In this document: positions 1 through 13,460 of the stretch, piece after piece | Layout of the letters: every line of letters begins with the position of its first letter | Position numbering within the stretch: the stretch's first letter is position 1 | Notes under the pieces: generated by a model | What the model was told of the DNA's origin: nothing | What the model saw: only the letters and a program-made list of their open reading frames with translations | Database searches by the model: none | Program-made: the position numbers and the translations under genes | Source of the DNA: Alternaria dauci | Taxonomy: Eukaryota; Ascomycota; Dothideomycetes; Pleosporales; Pleosporaceae | Direction of reading: 5' to 3' | NCBI RefSeq assembly: GCF_042100115.1 | Contig: NC_091273.1 | Span: 1,488,001-1,552,000 of the forward strand | Length of the DNA: 64,000 bases

Positions 1-3000
1 AGTAAAACTCCTAGGTCTATAGGTTAAGAATCTTCCTATAGTACTTCTTATAGATAGAATTTTAATATAGGAATAAACTAGCTACTCTTTATATTAGTTA
101 ATTACTAGCTAGAACCTAGTCCTACTAATTAAACTATTACTACTAACGTAGTAGACCTTACTATTCTAGTAAGTTAAAGATTAGGTATAGCTACTTATAA
201 TTTAAGTAATATAGTTAGATCTTAGAGATTAGTTTACTAAGGAAGCTATAGCTTATACTAACTATATATATATAGCTAAGAAAGAATATTAGGATAATAT
301 AAAAGAAATTTACTAAGAAGATATTATACCTAGAGACTTAGTACTTCTTTAGAATTTAATATAGGAAATTAATATATTAAGAGATTAAAAGCTTAATATA
401 AAATAGCTAGGACTATATAGAGAATAAGAGGTAAGGCCTAACTATAGAACCTACTACCTAGAAGACCTTAATAGTACTATTTTCCTATATACTATACTAA
501 GAAAAAGGCTAAAACTCTTCTACTAGTATCTTAAAGATAATATTATAAAAGAAGATAGAGGTAATATAAAACTATAGAATCTAAGGTACTAAGAAAATAG
601 TAGTATTATATTAGATATTCTAGTTATTCTAGATACTAAAGGATTACTACCCTAAGACTATAGACTATTAATATAACTAACTATATAATAGAAGGATAGT
701 AGGATAGTTCTTAGAGTAGTTATTACTAAATATCTAATAAAAGAAGAATAATAGGTATATATATAAGATTAGGGAAATTCTAACTCTAGATCTAACTCTA
801 ATACCTCCTTAGTATCTAAATAGACTATAAGATAGTCTATCTTTCTAAGAAGGGGAGGGAGAGTAACTTTTAGTAGTACTTTAATACCTCTAAGTACTCC
901 TTTATTAATTTAGGATAATACTAATTATTTATACTTTTTAAATATAGAATCTAGGTTTATAAGCTATAACCTAGATTCTATACCCTAACTACTAGAATAT
1001 ATTATAGACTATATACTATATAATAATATATTATAAATCTCTTTAGATACTAGAAAATAATAACTTAAGCGTATTTATAATACTACCTTAGGAATAGGGA
1101 GGAAGAAAATAATAATACTTAGTCTAGATCTTTATTATATAAAGTAAAACTTCTATAACTAGCTACTAAGTAGTATCTAGGCGTAGTCTTAGTATAATAT
1201 AAATAGAACGTATCTTTCTTTTCTTCCTTCTTTCTTCCTCTATTAAAAGTTATAAACCTAGAATCTATAGCCTTAGTAATAGGCTAACTTATAGCCCCTA
1301 ATAATTAGCTATTAGTTCTAATTAAAGAAGAATATAAAGGTAGAGAACCTCTCTATAGTATATACGCCTATAGTTATATATTATTATTTTACTTTTACTT
1401 TTACGTGCTCTTTTACCTTTACTTTTACGTGCTCTTTTACCTTTACTTATATTACTACCTAGGTAATATTAGCTAGGGAAGCTATAAATACACTACTATA
1501 GGATAGATAAAAGTAATACCTCTTAGCTTTAAGCTCTTAATTACCTTTTCTTTCTTTTAAACTACTCTTTATACTTAACTTAATTATACGTAAAACGTTT
1601 AAACTATAAAAGTAGTAGCTAGAAGTAGTATAAAAAAACTTCTTATACCTAATTACTTACTAGCGCACTTAGTTCTATATACTAAACTACTTTATATTAC
1701 TAAAGGAATAGTAATAGATAGCTCTAAAGAATAAGAATAAGAATAAGGATAAGGGTAAAGTATTAGTAATAATACCTCTTTCCTTATAGTTAACCCTACC
1801 TCTAATAACCTTAGGTTTATTATCTAATTTTAGTAATCTTAGAGTAGGAGATATATCTAAACTACCTAATAAAGAGTAATATATTATAATATTAAACTAA
1901 GAGCTAGTATTAGCTAAGTAAGATATTCTTAATATAGCTTAATAGGCTCTTATTAGCGTCTAAGACTTAGTATATAACCTTATTAACTAACTAGAAAATA
2001 AAACTCTATATTAGTAGTATATAATACTAAATATTTAGTTTTATAATAGTTCTTAGGCCCTTAAGCTCTTCTATAATTATATACTTAAGGTAATAGTAAT
2101 ATATAAAAAACTTCTAGGCCTAATAGATAAGTATAGAGGATATAAAGCCTTTATACAGTATTACCCTCTTATTAAGGAAATAACTAGTATAAAAGATAAA
2201 CGTAAGACTAAAATAATTAGCGTAATTAAGACTATTAAGAAACTAGAACTAAGATTAGTTAAGAACTACCTCTATAAGTAGAAGTCCTATATAATAGGTA
2301 CCTTCTAGATAATAGCTAATATAACTTTTATACTAAAATATATAAGGCTCTTTAACGCTATACTTTTCCTTAACTAAATTATAGTAGTTAGACTCTATAT
2401 AAAGAATTACGCTAATAATTAATTTATTAATAAATAGGACTAAGTAATATTAAAATCTAAACTAAAGTCTATATACTAGTTTATAGTAGATAATACCTTT
2501 AATATAAACTAATATAAAGTATTACTAGATACTAATATTAAAGAGTTAAGATAAATATTTAAAGCCTATTAAATAAAGGAGGATAACTTTATCTATAATA
2601 TAAAGAAGCTTAGGCCTAACGTATAATTAGAAACCTAACTACTATTTTAGATAACGCTACTCCCTTACTATATATAGATAGTAGTACCTAGTTTAAGCTT
2701 AGGGTTTACTACCTATATCTAGTAATAAGAGAAGAACTTAAAGAATAAAGGACTTAAGATATATCTAAAGTACTATTTATTTATCCCTATTAATAATAAG
2801 GTTAGTTAAGTAGAAGAAGGTATTACTAATCTAGCCTTTATAATTTAATCAGAAACTTACTCCCTTAGAGAAGTAATAAATAAAGCTAGGACCTTAGGAG
2901 TTAACGTACCTTTAGAAGTACGTAAGATAGTAGAACTAGAAGCTAGTAAGAAAGTAGTAGTAAAGAGGACTACTATAATTAACGCTATAGCTAAGAAAAA

Positions 3001-4340
3001 TATCTTAATAGCTAATATTCTATTACTACCTATTCCTAAGAGGAGTTTAAGAGTACTAAAGCTAACTTCTACTTACTAATAGAGTATAAATACTATTAAT
3101 TCTATTCTAGAAGATAATAAGTATTAAGAGGAGGACTTAGATACTTATAAATAGTTAACTTAAATCCTAGTAGACTTATATAAGTATATAGATATAGGGT
3201 CTATCCTACTAGTACTATTAAAGAAAGTATATAAGAAGAAAGTATCCCTTAAAGACTTAGAATAGTACGTAGTTATTAAGGAATAGTACTATAAGATTTG
3301 TTAGGATAGTAATAAGGTTAAGAATAATAATAGGTTATACTTTATCTATAAGCGCGCTACTACTATAGTAATAGGACTATTTAAATAAGCTATATTTAGT
3401 ATAATACTTAATAATACGCTTTACTAGCTTTATTACCTATATAGCTAATAGGATATTATCTAGAGTAATCTAGTTACTTTAATACTCTTTATTAGTTATT
3501 ACTATAAGAATTAATAGGAGGATAATATACTTAGCTATTATTACTACCTAAATAAACGTAACTTTACTAGCTTTAACTAGGATAAGATTATTAAAGACTA
3601 AGGAATAGTGTCCTTTTATATAAAGTTTACTAATAAAGGTAATATTATTACTAATTAGCTTAACTACCTATTTAGAGATAAGGAAATAGTAGAGATTATT
3701 AACTAAAGTTTTTATATATATTAATATTACCTATACTATATTAGAGGAAAAGAGAACTTAGGATAGCTTTATAATATATACTACTCTTTAATTTAGTAAG
3801 TTATACGCACTAACTTAGGATACTAGTTTAGTTATACTATACTTAGGAAGGAATATATATTAATTTTTTACCCTTACTATACTAAGTATATAATAGAAGG
3901 GGATAAGACTACTTTCTACTATATAGATCTTAATTTAGAATAGGCTAGCTAGGATAGTACTAGGTAAGATATAATCTAAGGATTAGTTTCTTTTAATAAT
4001 AAAGATAATTAAAACTATACTAAGATTCTAACTAGTTTTTATAAGATAGTTCTAGACTATATTAACTAGTGTACTATAGTTAGTATTTATTCTTCTACTA
4101 GCTATATTAAAGGTTAAGTTAATAGTAAAGACTAGCCTATAGTAATCTTATCCTAATACCTAAATATTAAATAGATAAAGGTTATATATAAGAAAGGAGA
4201 TACTTATATTACTTTACTAATATTACTATATAGATTAATAGGACTAGTAATAAAAGTATAATATACTATCTTTCTATAGTTTATTATAGTTTATAAGGGT
4301 ATTATAAAGGTACTAGCTATAAGTACTTATAAGGAAATCT
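1..4340. mobile_element. RIP-degraded transposon relics, unclassified
   Basis: Gene-free AT-rich block with stop codons in every frame. Reading by eye I find no CA or TG dinucleotide in roughly the first 1380 bases, the mark of exhaustive RIP. If TA is read back as CA or TG, protein-like stretches appear on the plus strand (for example about 2760-3300 and 3780-4330), so one or more coding elements once lay here, but I could not assign a family. A degenerate 28-base direct repeat with the core acgtgctcttttac lies at about 1390-1445. Confidence 0.7.
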
Positions 4341-4354
4341 ATAATATATATTAA

Positions 4355-5725
4355 TTAGCTTTAGCCTTTATAGACTTTTTTTTTATTATTATAGCACGTT
4401 TAGAGACTTTTTTAAGATAAAGCGCTAACTAAGTAACTATTAGCTTATACCTATATTTAGTATAGCTAGTATATATATAGTATATTATAAACGCTAGATA
4501 CTAAAGATATATAATAGTATTATACGCCTACTAGAGATAAGACGTAACCTTCTAATATATATACTATCCTCTACTAGCCTTTACTATTTCTACTTTTTAT
4601 AACTACTACTACTACCTCTACTACCCTTTCCTTATAATATTTATATTACTATTAACTATAACCTCCTTTTACTATCTTTATATTTATAGTTATAGCCTTA
4701 TTTAAACGTAGCTATTTATAATTCTATTACTACTAGATAATTAACTTTAGCTAAAAGAATACTAGTAGTATAGTTATCTATACCTTATTTTACTCTCCCT
4801 ATAGTATACGTTTAAACTCCCTCTCTATAATACCTAGATCCTTCTCCTTAACTACCTTATTAATATCTAGGATTTATTAGTATAGCTACTCTTTAGTCTC
4901 TTTACTAACGCCTAAGGCTACTATAGCTAAGTAGCTATACTTAATAAGCTTAATAAGGTAATATATATTAGTATATATAATAAATATTAACTTAAACCTT
5001 TTCTTCCTTAAGATTATTATTATAGTCTCCTCTACCCTCTCCTCTATTATAATATAGCTAACCCTAGTCTCTCTTATAAGGTACTTATTAGGTTTAGTAT
5101 AGTAAAAGTACTAAAGGACCTTAGGTTTACGCTCCTCTAACTCCTAAAAGACTTTTAGGGGTAGTTTACTAATATATAGTATACTTAGATCTTTTATATT
5201 ATTAAATAGTATAAGTAAGACCTCCCCTACTAAGGTATAATTATTCTTATAGTATAATATATTAATAATTACAATAGTATTTATATATAAGGTAGTTATA
5301 TATAGTATAATATAATTATATATAGTATTAAAGGTAAGCTTATAAGTTAGTATTAGTATAAAGGTTAGAAGTAGCTAGGTTTTTATATAACCTTTCTTAG
5401 TTATAGTAAATATACTATGTCCTCTCTCCCCTTTATAATATATTATAATTATATTACTAGCTAATAGCTAGTAATCCCTATTAGGCCTACTAAAGTTTAA
5501 TTAGTATCTTTTTTTAATTACCTTTAGTAAATTTTTTTAACTTTAGTTTTTATATATAGATGTTAGAGCTTTACTAAAAAACGTTAATTAGTCCTATATT
5601 TAAACTACGTTATTACTTTATTTTATTTATTAACTTTTATAACTAATAAGTAGAGTAATAGCTCTTTTTAATTTTTTAAAGTTATATTTTAATAATACCC
5701 CTATACTTATAGAAAAGAAAAAATT
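4355..5725 (+). mobile_element. R1-family non-LTR-like element, full length
   Basis: A 1371-bp copy of the R1 family, starting ttagctttagcc and ending in an A-rich tail (agaaaagaaaaaatt). It is flanked by the 14-bp direct repeats ataatatatattaa (4341-4354) and atagtatatattaa (5726-5739), which differ at one base as expected after RIP. The 14-bp duplication, A-rich end, and truncated relatives elsewhere in the window point to target-primed reverse transcription, but no reverse transcriptase can be read in it. Strongly RIP-mutated. Confidence 0.75.
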
Positions 5726-5739
5726 ATAGTATATATTAA

Positions 5740-6889
5740 AACTTAATAGCTCCTCCTTATACTCCTTCTAGATACCTAAATTAGTTTAGAGGTATTAGGT
5801 AGGCTTTCTTAGCTAACTTATATATTCTATTTAGTAATCTTATTTAAAAGGCGTTAATTAGATAACTCTTATAAGATAATAAGATAGTATAACTAGAATA
5901 TATTAAGATTAATAATATAAGTAAAAAATAGTAGATTTAATATATAAAGGTTAAGTAATAGAAAGTTATTAAGATAGTTAAAGAACTTTAGGTTATTTAA
6001 TAATAACTAAAGATATTTACTTTTATAGTAGTACCTAGAGAGAATATCCTTAATTAATCCTTCTTTACTAATAAGGGGAGGGCTCTAGCTTAAGATAAGG
6101 ATTAGAATAAATAAGATAAGGATATTACTTAAGCTAATACTCTAGCTTAACTAGCTAATAAGATTACTTTAGAACTAGATAAGATAGGGTACTTTATAGA
6201 ATTAGATAAGCTTACTATTAGATTACTAAGTAATTAGGATAAGAATATTTACTCTTATTTAGGTAGCCTATAAGTATCTAATATTACTATACCTCTTACC
6301 CCTACTATAGCCTTAAGTCGCATTAATTATTATAAGAAGTAAAGAATTAGGTACCTAGGTAATTAAATCTAGGTTATAGCTCTATAACCTAAATCCTATT
6401 AAAAATACTTACTATAATAATATAAGGTATTACCTAGTCTAAAAGATTTCTTTTATATTACTTTAGTTTCTTAGATTTTATAAGTTTAAACTAACTTTTA
6501 TCTCTTTTTTATTCTTCTCTTTTATTTATTTTTATTTATTTAATTTTACTTAGTAAAGCTTATAAGTAGAAGAGTTATAAAGGGACTATAACTCTAGGAA
6601 GGGGAGGTTTATACTAGTATATAGAGTAAGTAAAAGGGCTTTCCTATAAGTACTCCCTCTACTCTATATTAAAGGGGTAGTATAAAAATAATTATTAATT
6701 ATCTATTAGCTATCTATCTAATATTAAACCTTTATAGAACCTTTTATAAGTTTTTCTTTTAATAGTATAGAATATACTTACTACTCTTCTTATAATAATT
6801 AATTACTTCTATCTACTACTTACTTACGAGCGCCTTACTAGCTATATAAAGGATAAAACTTTAATACTAAGATATTAGTATCTTTATAC
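5740..6889. other. RIP-degraded AT-rich DNA, no gene
   Basis: Continuous TA-rich sequence between an R1 copy and the 2.8-kb repeat. I see no open frame, RNA gene or clear element boundary. A few CG pairs remain, for example near 6320 and 6835. Confidence 0.6.
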
Positions 6890-9885
6890 ACTTTAACACT
6901 TATATAGTAGTATAATATAAAGTAGAAGTACTTATAGTAGTAAGTAAAGATAGATAATAACTTTTTAAATATCTACTTTATTTCCTTAAATAATAGTTTA
7001 AGGACTAAACTTTTATTAAATAGAGACTATAGATTAGGGTTTAAGTATATAGCTAAAATATAGTACTTCTAGAACCTTATAGTATAGGTAATACTAAACG
7101 TAGAACTATTAGGACTAAGTTCTTTATCTAAGTTAAGAATACTATTATAATAGTAGAGGCTATAACTATAAGTACTACTATAGGCTTACTACTTATAGTA
7201 ATCCTAAGAGTTAGTAACCTTAAACTTAAGAATAATAATATACTTCTTAAATAACTTAAACTACTAATAGAAGTAATAAGTAATAATATAAAGATTATCT
7301 TATATATAGTCTTATACTAAATAGGTTTACTTTATAAATATTACTATCTTCTACTCCTTATATTAGGGTATAAAGTATAATAAGTTATTTTAGTAGTAGT
7401 CTATAGTAGAGAGTATAATAAAGAGATATAGAGCCTTTAACTAGTAGACCTATATACTATTAGTATATATTAATAATAGTATTAGGTTAGTATTAGTTAG
7501 TATTAGTTACTTACTATTACTTCTAATTTATTTCCTTTAGTATTCTAGAAGGCTTTAGTCCTATAAACTATTACTAACTAGTAAATAATAAAGTTTATAA
7601 GGCGCTAGCCTCTATTATTATTATTAAAAGCTACTTAGATATCCTTTAATAATATTTAGTTACTATTAGTTTAATACTTTATAAAAAAGCTTATCTTATC
7701 CCTTAACTAGTAGTATATTAAAGTATTAAATATAGTATACTAGAAATATAGGTAGTAAGTAAACCTTCTATCTTAATAGTAAATTATAACCTTAATATAT
7801 AAGGTATAGCTAATCTCCTATAGTTAAGGCTATATAAAGTCTACCTACCTAGTTAGGTATAAGGATAGGAAGGTAAGAGATAGATACTTTTCCCTAGTAT
7901 TAAACTCTAATATTAGTGTACATTAGATAAATCCTATAGATAAAAATATATCCTAAGTATTAGACTATATTTACTCTTGTAGCGCTTTAAACTTACTAAT
8001 ATTAGCTATAATATTAGGAATTACTATAACCTTAGGTAGAAGATCCCTATCCTTATTAACCTTATCTTATATAGAGGCCCTATAGTTACTTATAAGACTA
8101 GAATTATACTCTTATATAAACCTTTCTATTATATTATATTAGTTACTTATTAGTAATATAGAAGAAGATTATATAGTTTAGTAAACTTAGGTAGTAGGAT
8201 CTTAGATAAAAGTTATAAGCTAGTTATTAATATAATTATTAATAGGGAGAGTATTAAGTATAAACTTATTAATATAATTATTAATAGGGAGAGTATTAAG
8301 TATAAACTTATTAATAATAATATTAGAGTAACTAAAGTAGTTATCTTTTAGAAAGTATATCTACTATATAATAACTACTCTTTAGCCTTTATAGTCTTTC
8401 TTAAATTACTAATTAACTATATTAGGATTATCCTCTACTAAAGGTAGAGGTTTTAGAATAATAATATTAAGATAAGATAGAAGAAGAGGTAATTAACTAA
8501 AGACCTTTATAGTATTAACTATAAAGTTATATATATAGCTATAGTACTTATATTAAAGACCGCGATACTAGTAAACCTTTATAAAGATATAGATACGTAT
8601 AAGAAGTATCTCTTTAATATAAGTTAGAGTAAGTAACTTAAGTAGTATAGGCCTAGGATTAATATTATTAAGTTAACTAAAAAGTAGTATAAACTTATCT
8701 ATACTAGAGTAGTTTATATAATCTTCTAAATAGGCTAAATATTTATAGTTAAAAATATCTATCCTAAACTACGTATAGTTATAAGTATTATATATCTTAA
8801 GATAAATCTTTATAATCTTATAATAAAACTTAGTAACTAAGACCTTCTTAGAGTTTATTAGAGTATTAGTTTCTAAGAATACTAAGTCTTCTAAGTTTAT
8901 AGGTAGTAGTATTTAAGGTATATTATATATAAGGTACTCTACTAATTTAAATTTAGTAAGACTAATACCCTAGCTAATACCTTTACTAATACTACTCTTA
9001 TTATTATACTCTTATATTTCTAAATCTAGCTAAGATATAAAGATAGAAGTAATACTATAAGATAAGCTTATATTACTAAGTATAGACTTTATAAGTATAG
9101 ATAGTATAAGTATATATCTTATACTACTTATACTAGCTACTATAGAGTTAACTAATAGTAAAGATATTATACTTCTAAATATACTATTAAGCTATAGTAT
9201 TAAATTAGGATAAGATATAGATATAGTTATAGTAAATAAAAGTAAAGGAGGTATAGGTAGAGGCGTTTAGGTATAAATTAAAAATAATAAATGGTTTATG
9301 TAGATCTGTATAAGTAATATAATTCCTAGATTTACTATTAGGGGTAGGGATAAAATAGAAGTAAAGGCTAAGGTATATAATATAAGGCTCTAATACTTTA
9401 AAGTTATATATACATTATTATATTAGTATATATATATAGGTAGAAGGTAAGTAGTATAGTTTTACTTCTATTTCCTAGACTAAATCGCGTCTATTATAGC
9501 GCTTAGTATTAATTTTTATAACTAATAAGTAGAGGGATAACTACTTTTTATTTTTTTTAAAGTTATATTTTAATAATACCCCTATACTTATAGAAAAGAA
9601 AAAATTATAGTACTTAGTACTTTACGATACTTATAGTACTTAGGTAGTAGTATTATAGGAGGTATAATAGGTAAAAGAAGTATATAAATAGTTATAGTTT
9701 AGAGTAAGAAGGTAATATAGTAACTAGGCTAAAAAAGAAGTAAGTAAGTATTAGTTAGTATTAGCTTAGTATATAAGCTAAAAAAGATTAATTTTTAGTA
9801 GAATATTAGGATACTAATAAAGGAAATATATACTAGATAAAATAAAGGACCCTTATTTATAGTTTTAATTTTTAAATTATTTATA
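6890..9885. repeat. Long dispersed repeat, copy 1 (2.8 kb plus a 97-bp insertion)
   Basis: This block matches 42950-45760 nearly base for base in the same orientation. The differences are mainly C/T and G/A transitions of RIP type. A 45-bp tandem duplication is present here (about 8230-8320) but single in the other copy (about 44264-44310). A short R1 fragment is inserted at 9509-9605. The sequence runs into Gypsy integrase remains just downstream, so the block is probably the internal part of a retrotransposon, but I could not read reverse transcriptase or protease motifs. Confidence 0.65.
9509..9605 (+). mobile_element. R1 family, 97-bp copy truncated at its 5' end
   Basis: Only the last 97 bases of R1 are present, including the A-rich end. 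The flanks are the 14-bp repeats tatagcgcttagta (9495-9508) and tatagtacttagta (9606-9619), differing by one RIP-type CG/TA pair. The homologous block at 45475-45488 has the 14-mer once and no insertion, giving a filled/empty site pair. Confidence 0.8.
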
Positions 9886-10620
9886 TATTACTTTACTTAT
9901 AAGCTTACTTTATAATAAGATAACTAGGTTAAACTCTTACTAATAGTATAATTAGTTTATAATAGTACTAGGTCTATAATAACTAAGTACTTACTATACT
10001 ATATAAACTATAGATATAAGCTAGTTACTTATTAAGATCTAAAAGATATAGAAAGTATTATAGTAAGTATAAAAGATAAAGCTTACTTAATATAAGAACT
10101 ATATAATAAATTAAATAAGAATATAGTTTATAGGAACTTTATAAAAGCTAAAGTAGCTAATAAGTAAAGGATTAAGGGACTAACCTTTAAGAAAGGAGAT
10201 AAAGTTTTCTTATTTTAATAGAACTTAAAAACTAAGTAACTAAGTAAGAAATAAAATAACTTCTAAGTAGGACTACTTAAAGTTCTAGAAGAAATATATA
10301 ATATAAATTATAAACTCTAACTTCTACTAAGTATATATATCTACTTTATCTTTTATAAGAAACTCTTAGAAAGAGTACCTCTAGATACTAAGCTAACTAC
10401 TAATATAAAGCTTAAAGATAATAAGTATAAAGTTAAAGAAATTAAAGACTTATAGAAAATTAGTTATTAGTAAAAAAACTTAGTTAAGTAGCTAAGATTA
10501 CTAGAGAGCTAGAATACTTAAGAACTAAAAGAAAATTTAATAAACTATAAGTTATAAGTATAGAAGTACTATTAAAGATACTTAGAGAAGGGAGGACTAA
10601 GTCCTTAAAGGAAGAAAAGA
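9886..10620 (+). mobile_element. Relic of Ty3/Gypsy integrase C-terminus and chromodomain region
   Basis: Reading TA back to CA where a stop interrupts the frame gives protein close to the end of a fungal Gypsy integrase. A stretch like QDNWVKLLPIVQFVYNST (about 9913-9970) is the classical LPIAQFAYNS motif, followed by TTKYLPYYINYRYK. Further on come KKGDKVFLF and NLKTKQLSKKLDNFQVG (about 10190-10270), the GDKV/KLDHKKLG-type motif that precedes the chromodomain, then YKKLLERVPL and a short charged tail to about 10600. Dozens of stop codons make it dead. The family call is well supported; exact limits are not. Confidence 0.75.
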
Positions 10621-11449
10621 ATTTAGAAAAAGGATTAAAAGAAGTATTATCTTATAACTAGCCTAAGTTAGTTAATAATCTAGGTAGTAATAGATTAGTT
10701 AGCTAAAAGTCTATACTAAGGGTAAAGTTCCCCTTAGCTTACTCTTTTATATAATCCTAAAGACTTAAAATAGTATAATCTTAATTAGTAAATACTTATT
10801 CTTATACTTTAGTCTCTACTACTTCTAGCTAAAGTTAAGTAACCTTAGCCTTAGCTTAAAGAAGTACTAAGTACTTTTTAGACTTTTTAGCCTTAACCTT
10901 CTCCTACTCTTCCTTAGTTATAAATAAGCTATACTTAGCTTTTACTAAAATATAGCCTATATACTACCTAGAGGTAGTATCTATAAAATAATAAAGATTC
11001 TTCTCCTTATACTACTTATAATAAAAAGTTTTCTTATTTCTTTATTAGTAGATATAGTTAGTATAAGCCTAGTACTATTAAGTTAAGTTCTAAGTATAGA
11101 CATATTAAGAAGTCTAAACCTTAGTTATAGTTAGGAAAAGTAAAGAAAGGAGGAAAGAGAGGATATAATACTATAAAAGTAGCTATACCTCTACTACTAC
11201 TACTAGACTAAGTATAAGATAATAATAATTTAGAGAATTAAAATAATACACCTAAGAGGGGGGGTAATATTATAAGGTAATAAGGAATTACTTCCCTTTT
11301 ATATAGGTTATATAAAGGAAGACTATTAGGTAGATATAATAGATAAAAGTAGATCTAAGGTAGGGCCTAGATTACGTAAAAGGAATAGTATCCTACTAAG
11401 ACCTAGCTTCTAGGAGGCTAGTAAGGAATAGGAGGCTATAGCCCTCTTA
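10621..11449. other. RIP-degraded DNA between Gypsy relic and LTR-like repeat
   Basis: AT-rich, no open frame. Its position directly after the integrase end and before an LTR-like sequence fits the 3' part of a Gypsy element, but nothing further can be read. Confidence 0.45.
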
Positions 11450-11780
11450 GGCCTCCCTCTTAGAAGGGAGGGTAAGGAGGATAGGACCTAAGGTAATAAG
11501 TATAAGAATATATTAGATCTTATTATTATACTTATTATAGTTAACTTAAATAGTTTATCTCTTATATAGATTATTAACTAGTTATTCTATTATTTATAGA
11601 ATTAGTATTATTTATCTTTTAGTTATAATAATAACTCTTTTCTACCTAATTATTCTATATATTACTTTATAGATTACTACTTTAGTCTACCTTACCTTAG
11701 TATAGACTAAGCCTAGAGAAGTATAGCTAAACCCTATATAATACTATACTACTAATAACCTTACTCCTAAGAAGTATAAG
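11450..11780 (-). repeat. LTR-like repeat, reverse copy
   Basis: About 300 bp that recur in reverse at 63290-63590 and in forward orientation at about 41650-41990 and 58390-58670. The outer end reads tgttacatagg in the least mutated copy (58390), a typical TG start of an LTR, and is mutated to tattatatagg elsewhere. The other end is near the shared sequence taggtcct. Calling it an LTR is inference from the TG end and its position beside Gypsy remains. Confidence 0.55.
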
Positions 11781-12700
11781 GGCTACTTAGATAGTTACTA
11801 CTAATAGTAGTATAGTAAACTTTATAAGGATTATCTAAGGAGTCCTTATTATTATAGAGTAAGTTAAAGTCTAAATAAACTTCTTTATAGTAGAAACTTA
11901 TACTAATCTAATTATATTAGGTAATTTATTTCTAATAGATACTTAGGTAAAGATTAAGTATATAATTAATAGGCTAACGTACTATTATATCTTTAGTATT
12001 AATAGCTAATATAATACTAAGTTTATATATACTAAGAGTAATTAACTATCTAAACCTAACCTCTATACTAGACTTATCTTAAGAAAAGGAATAAGAGTAT
12101 AAAAACTAGTACTCTACTCTATTAACTTACTAAAAGGCTAGAAAGTAAAGTAGTATTTAGTATAATAAGAGTAATAGAAGTAAAAATAGACTTAGAAGAA
12201 GAGCTAAAGGGTAGTTAGTTAAAGATAAAATTTATAGGTAAGTAGAAGAACTAGAAAAGTAAGTAAGAAAGGAAGAAGTAGTAATATTACCTTTTATAAG
12301 AGAATAGTAACTTTATAAATAAAGGTATTAATAGTAGTATTATTATAAAAGATAGAGAAGGACTCTATATTATTATAATAAATAGTTATAAATAGCTATT
12401 AGACTAAGTACTAGAAGAAGTATTATAATAAGTATATAAAGAAAATACTACTAAGGATATAGAGGATATATTTTAGTAATAAAGCCTTATAAAAGTAGAT
12501 AAGGGTAAGTTAATACCTGTTAAGGTTATAATAGTAGGTCCTATTCCTCTTAGTTAGGCTAATACTATATTTAGGCTAAATAATATTTAGATTAATAGTA
12601 TATATAAATAAAAGGGAGAAGACCTCCTAGAGGATAATATAGAGGAAATATATTATATATATAAGTTTATATATAGTATAAGTCTTAAAGGAAGTCTTAA
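11781..12700. other. RIP-degraded AT-rich DNA
   Basis: No gene, RNA or clear element boundary visible. The end passes into truncated R1 sequence. Confidence 0.5.
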
Positions 12701-13436
12701 AAGAAGTCTTAAAGCTTATAAGTTAGTATTAGTATAAAGGTTAGAAGTAGCTAGGCTTTTATAGAAATATATAAAATTCTAAGTAAGCTTAATTATAGTA
12801 AAGATACTATATCCTCCTCCCTTTATAATATATTATAATTATATTACTAGCTAATACTAGCGATCCCTATTAGGCCTACTAAGGTTTAATAGGTATCTTT
12901 TTAGTTACTTTTAGTAAATTTTTTTAACTTTAGTTTTCGCGTATAAACGTTAGAGCTTTACTACCCTAAAATACTAATTAGTCTAGGATTTAAATTATAT
13001 TATTACTTTATTATTTTTTATTAACTTTTATAACTAATAAGTAGAAGGATAACTACTTTTTACTTTTTTAAAGTTTTATTTTAATAATACCCCTATACTT
13101 ATAGAAAATAAAAAATTATACTATATCCTCTCTCCCCTTTATAATATATTATAATTATATTACTAGCTAATAGCTAGTAATCCCTATTATACCCTCCTAA
13201 GGTTTAATAGGTGTCTTTTTTTAGTTACCTTTAGTAAATTTTTTTTAACTTTAGTTTTTACGTATAGATATTAGAGCTTTACTACTATAAAACGCTAATT
13301 AGTCTAGCATTTAAATTACGTAACTACTTTATCTTTTTTATTAACTTTTATAACTAATAAGTAGAGGGATAGCTACTTTTTACTTTTTTAAAGTTTTATT
13401 TTAATAATACCCCCCTACTTATAGAAAATAAAAAAC
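12701..13436 (+). mobile_element. Two truncated R1 copies in tandem
   Basis: Two R1 3' ends follow each other. The first runs from about 12700 to 13116 and the second from about 13119 to 13436, both ending in the block cccctacttatagaaaataaaaa. Each lacks the upstream part of the element, consistent with 5' truncation and insertion of one copy at the tail of the other. Confidence 0.65.
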
Positions 13437-13460
13437 TATAGTACCTAAATTCTAATCCTA

